A DNA stretch of 37,359 bases from contig JAJFVH010000139.1 of assembly GCA_021371875.1 (NCBI GenBank), forward strand, positions 1 to 37,359. The letters are read 5' to 3'. The position numbers were made by a program, and so were the translations under genes. Numbering within the stretch: the first letter of the stretch is position 1; the number at the start of each line of letters is the position of its first letter. The stretch is from Bacteroidales bacterium. GTDB taxonomy: Bacteria; Bacteroidota; Bacteroidia; Bacteroidales; Paludibacteraceae. Positions 35,102 to 37,359 of the stretch are shown here, one piece after another. The notes under the pieces were generated by a model, which searched no databases, was not told where the DNA came from, and saw nothing but the letters and a program-made list of their open reading frames with translations.

Positions 35102-35701
35102 ATGTCGAATATGAGGAAATATATTTCATCGCTACTGATTGTTATCGCTGTCTTTTTTACATCGTGTGCATCAGAAGATTTCGAATTGTCGAAAACAGTG
35201 TTTATCGAGGACACGGATTTTCCGGGTCTGCCCATCTATTCCGAATGGGGCTACAATACTTTTGGCGCATACATCGACCGAAACGTATTTGTTTCGACCT
35301 ACAACGATTTGCCGGCTAAAATTATTGTTCATCCTGATACCTTTAATTTGTATTTGAATGGTTCGATGAATCAGAGGAATGTGTCGCTTAAAATTGAACT
35401 AATCGGTTATGCTCCTGCCGATTATCCCGATTTAATTTCGTTGAACGATTCGGTTGTGAATTTAAAAGATGAAAACTGCCATGTAACTTTAACCGAAGAT
35501 ATGACTTCCACTGTGCTTAAAATTATTCAAGGGGAAATTCATTTTAAACGAGTACAAAATTTATATATTGATAAAGTATATACCAAAACAATTATATCGG
35601 GGACTTTTAAATTCAAAACGTTCTTTGGCGACGAACCGGTTGCCATCACCAATGGCCGGTTTGATTTAGGAATTGGTTACGAGAATTTTTATAATTACTG
35701 A
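35102..35701 (+). CDS. small lipoprotein of unknown function
   Basis: Exported lipoprotein: the signal sequence runs to the lipobox VFFTSC, with C22 counted from the first methionine. Two starts are possible, ATG at 35102 and ATG at 35111 (MRKYISSLL); both give an intact lipobox and the second resembles more usual signal starts. The mature part (about 177 residues) is rich in beta-prone stretches, including VSLKIELIGYAP and TIISGTFKFKTFFG, and ends in tyrosines. It contains no enzymatic motif I recognise. It lies between a beta-barrel protein and a vWA lipoprotein with short gaps (17 and 36 bases). The product may be attached to the outer membrane, facing either side. Lineage-specific envelope proteins of this kind are common and usually unannotated. 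Confidence 0.65.
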   Translation: MSNMRKYISSLLIVIAVFFTSCASEDFELSKTVFIEDTDFPGLPIYSEWGYNTFGAYIDRNVFVSTYNDLPAKIIVHPDTFNLYLNGSMNQRNVSLKIELIGYAPADYPDLISLNDSVVNLKDENCHVTLTEDMTSTVLKIIQGEIHFKRVQNLYIDKVYTKTIISGTFKFKTFFGDEPVAITNGRFDLGIGYENFYNY

Positions 35702-35737
35702 TCACAAAATATTTTATTAACATAATTACATAAGTCT

Positions 35738-37201
35738 ATGAAAACAATTAAAAAATTTAGTTTTATTATCTTATTAGCGGTTTTATTTTCAGGTTGTGAG
35801 AGTTATAATGATTCATATTCAGGTCTTTATTTATACGAGAATGGAAACGAGCAGGCTTCGAACGAAAAATATAAAGAGTACGACGAAAATCCTTTTGTTA
35901 ATGTGAACGATCAGCCTGTTTCAACTTTCTCGGTGGATGCCGATGGTGGTGCGTATGCCAATATGCGCAGGTTCATGTATTTGGGACAAACTCCACCGAA
36001 AGCGGCAGTACGTATCGAAGAATTTATCAATTATTTTACTTTTGATTATGCCGAACCTGTTACGGGCGAAAATGTCGCCTTGAACTCGGAAATAGCCGTA
36101 TGCCCCTGGAATGCTGAACATCATCTTATCCGCGTGGGCATGAAAGGGAAAACAATTCCTGATAACGAATTACCTAATTCAAATTATGTTTTTCTGATTG
36201 ATGTTTCGGGTTCTATGAGTTCGCCCGACAAGCTTGAAGTGCTGAAATCCGGTTTTAAATTAATGACTGATCAGCTTCGCGATAACGATAAAGTAGCCAT
36301 TGTAACTTATGCCGGCAATGCCGCCGTACTGCTACAATCGACTAATGGCGATGACAAAACGAAAATCAAGAAAGCCATCGATAAATTAGGCGCGGGCGGC
36401 TCTACTGCCGGGGCAAAAGGCTTGATCACGGCTTACGAAATTGCACTCGAAAACTTTATACCCAATGGAAATAACCGCATTATAATTGGTTCGGATGGTG
36501 ATTTTAATGTGGGTCCATCATCAACCGATGAACTGGTTGAACTGGTTGAGGAAAAACGTGAAAGTGGCGTTTATCTCACTGTTTTGGGTGTGGGAACCGG
36601 AAACCTGAACGATCACATGATGGAGCAAATTGCCAATAAAGGCAATGGAAACTACGAATATATCGACAGCGCCGATGAATTAATAAAGATTTTTATAAAC
36701 GAGAAGGCAAAGTTTTATACTGTCGCCAAGGATTCGAAAATTCAGATAACGTTCAATCCCGATAAAGTAAGTTCGTACCGTTTGATTGGTTATGAAAATC
36801 GTTCGCTGAACGAAGAAGATTTTGAAAACGACTCTGCAGATGCCGGCGAAATTGGTTCATCACAAACTATCACAGCGCTTTATGAAGTGGTGTTAACCAC
36901 CAATTTATCAGCTGGGAAATATGCCCAGTTCGATTTTCGTTACAAAAAACCAAACGAAACCGAAAGTAGGTTATTGCAACATGAAATTAAATCTATTCCT
37001 GTCGCAATTGCATCGGCTTCCGAAAATATGCGTTTTGCAGCATCGCTCACTGCTTTCGGTCTGATACTGAAACAATCGGAATATAAAGGAACTGCCAATA
37101 AAACGATGGTACTCAACCTTGGAACAACGGCTAAGTCATTCGACCCGAACGAATACCGCAATAAATTTATTGATATTGTGAAAAAATGGAATGAGGAATA
37201 A
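35738..37201 (+). CDS. von Willebrand factor type A lipoprotein (YfbK-like)
   Basis: Lipoprotein (lipobox VLFSGC, C20) with an N-terminal vWF-associated domain (NPFVNVNDQPVSTFSVDADG, FINYFTFDY; about 50-140). A von Willebrand A domain follows (about 148-330) with an intact MIDAS metal site: D155-S157-S159 in LIDVSGSMS, T223 in GGSTAGAKG, and D253 in GSDGDFN. The C-terminal YfbK-type domain (about 335-487) has MRFAASLTAFGLILKQSEYKG and a tail FDPNEYRNKFIDIVKKW. Such proteins hold a metal-dependent ligand or protein partner at the surface or in the periplasm; their biological role is poorly known. It resembles Escherichia YfbK in domain order but is shorter (487 against roughly 575). It ends the envelope cluster and is followed 25 bases later by the end of an insertion sequence. 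Confidence 0.88.
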   Translation: MKTIKKFSFIILLAVLFSGCESYNDSYSGLYLYENGNEQASNEKYKEYDENPFVNVNDQPVSTFSVDADGGAYANMRRFMYLGQTPPKAAVRIEEFINYFTFDYAEPVTGENVALNSEIAVCPWNAEHHLIRVGMKGKTIPDNELPNSNYVFLIDVSGSMSSPDKLEVLKSGFKLMTDQLRDNDKVAIVTYAGNAAVLLQSTNGDDKTKIKKAIDKLGAGGSTAGAKGLITAYEIALENFIPNGNNRIIIGSDGDFNVGPSSTDELVELVEEKRESGVYLTVLGVGTGNLNDHMMEQIANKGNGNYEYIDSADELIKIFINEKAKFYTVAKDSKIQITFNPDKVSSYRLIGYENRSLNEEDFENDSADAGEIGSSQTITALYEVVLTTNLSAGKYAQFDFRYKKPNETESRLLQHEIKSIPVAIASASENMRFAASLTAFGLILKQSEYKGTANKTMVLNLGTTAKSFDPNEYRNKFIDIVKKWNEE

Positions 37202-37225
37202 TATCCGGTTTTTTATAAAAAAGGT

Positions 37226-37359
37226 TTAATCGTTAATCGTGTGAAACAAGGATAAATTTCCATTGAAAAAGAGTATAGCAGCTCTCAGGTTATCGAAGTT
37301 ATGATATCCTTGCGCCATACGTTGAATCTTAGCAATTTTACTATTTGTTTGCTCAGCTC
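37226..37359 (-). mobile_element. C-terminal end of an ISL3-like transposase, cut by the window edge
   Basis: On the minus strand an open frame enters from the right edge and stops with TAA at 37226-37228. Its 44 complete codons read with the motifs AEQTNSKIAKIQRMAQGYH and NFDNLRAAILFFNGN. The N-SKI-KI-R-A-GY-NF-N-R-ILF pattern is the C-terminal tail of ISL3-group DDE transposases, where N-xx-I-R-A-G-Y-NF-N residues recur. Assignment rests on this tail only. The element's left end should fall in about 37202-37225. A tandem TTAATCG TTAATCG occurs at 37226-37239. The IS lies just after the vWA stop, so it does not interrupt a gene seen here. Confidence 0.65.

Noticed and set aside
1-37359. CRISPR array, tRNA, rRNA or known phage-defence cassette
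   Set aside because: I saw no regularly spaced direct repeats, cloverleaf or rRNA sequence, and no recognised defence protein domains.

Overview
The window looks like a chromosomal segment of an AT-rich member of the Bacteroidales (Bacteroidota). The evidence is the SusC/SusD pair, a hybrid two-component system (HTCS) regulator, DUF5009 and DUF4249 proteins, the wording of the lipoprotein signals, and several copies of the phylum-specific promoter -7 box TAnnTTTG just upstream of genes. A polysaccharide-degrading, possibly fermentative relative of Paludibacter or Dysgonomonas would fit, but the genus cannot be fixed from the sequence alone. I found no tRNA, rRNA or CRISPR array.

Layout. (1) 35-2599 (+): an alpha-glucan phosphorylase (glgP), closed by a strong hairpin terminator that probably serves both strands. 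(2) 2714-20619 (-): a polysaccharide utilization locus (PUL). In transcription order it reads GH20 hexosaminidase (own promoter), then susC-like, susD-like, GH2 beta-galactosidase, GH43 lipoprotein, SGNH (sialate) O-acetylesterase, parallel beta-helix protein, DUF5009 membrane acyltransferase and GH35 beta-galactosidase. Gaps from susC to the end are 5 to 70 bases, so this is one operon. (3) 20850-24812 (+): a divergent 1320-residue HTCS, the expected sensor-regulator of the PUL. (4) 24911-25993 (-): alanine dehydrogenase. (5) 26306-29775 (-): a TonB-dependent receptor with a DUF4249 lipoprotein partner. (6) 29905-33816 (-): an NAD(P)-binding short protein, an MltF-like lytic transglycosylase, a DEDDy exonuclease and uridine kinase. 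(7) 33817-34313: a gene-free stretch with a GC-rich, foldable, independently terminated candidate non-coding RNA. (8) 34314-37201 (+): a three-gene envelope cluster (beta-barrel, lipoprotein, von Willebrand A lipoprotein). (9) 37226-37359 (-): the C-terminal end of an ISL3-like transposase running off the window.

How the PUL should work: HTCS senses a released oligosaccharide in the periplasm, SusC/SusD import glycans across the outer membrane, and GH2, GH35, GH43, GH20 and an acetylesterase dismantle them. The enzyme set points to a beta-galactose-rich, partly O-acetylated glycan carrying HexNAc or arabinose/galactose side chains. A beta-1,3-galactan or arabinogalactan-like polymer is my best guess, not a demonstrated substrate.

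I see no convincing, wholly new multi-gene system. The best lead for something under-described is the structured RNA near 34040-34245. Next come the PUL's combination of an acetylesterase with a membrane acetyltransferase-like protein, its unclassified beta-helix protein, and the vWA envelope cluster.
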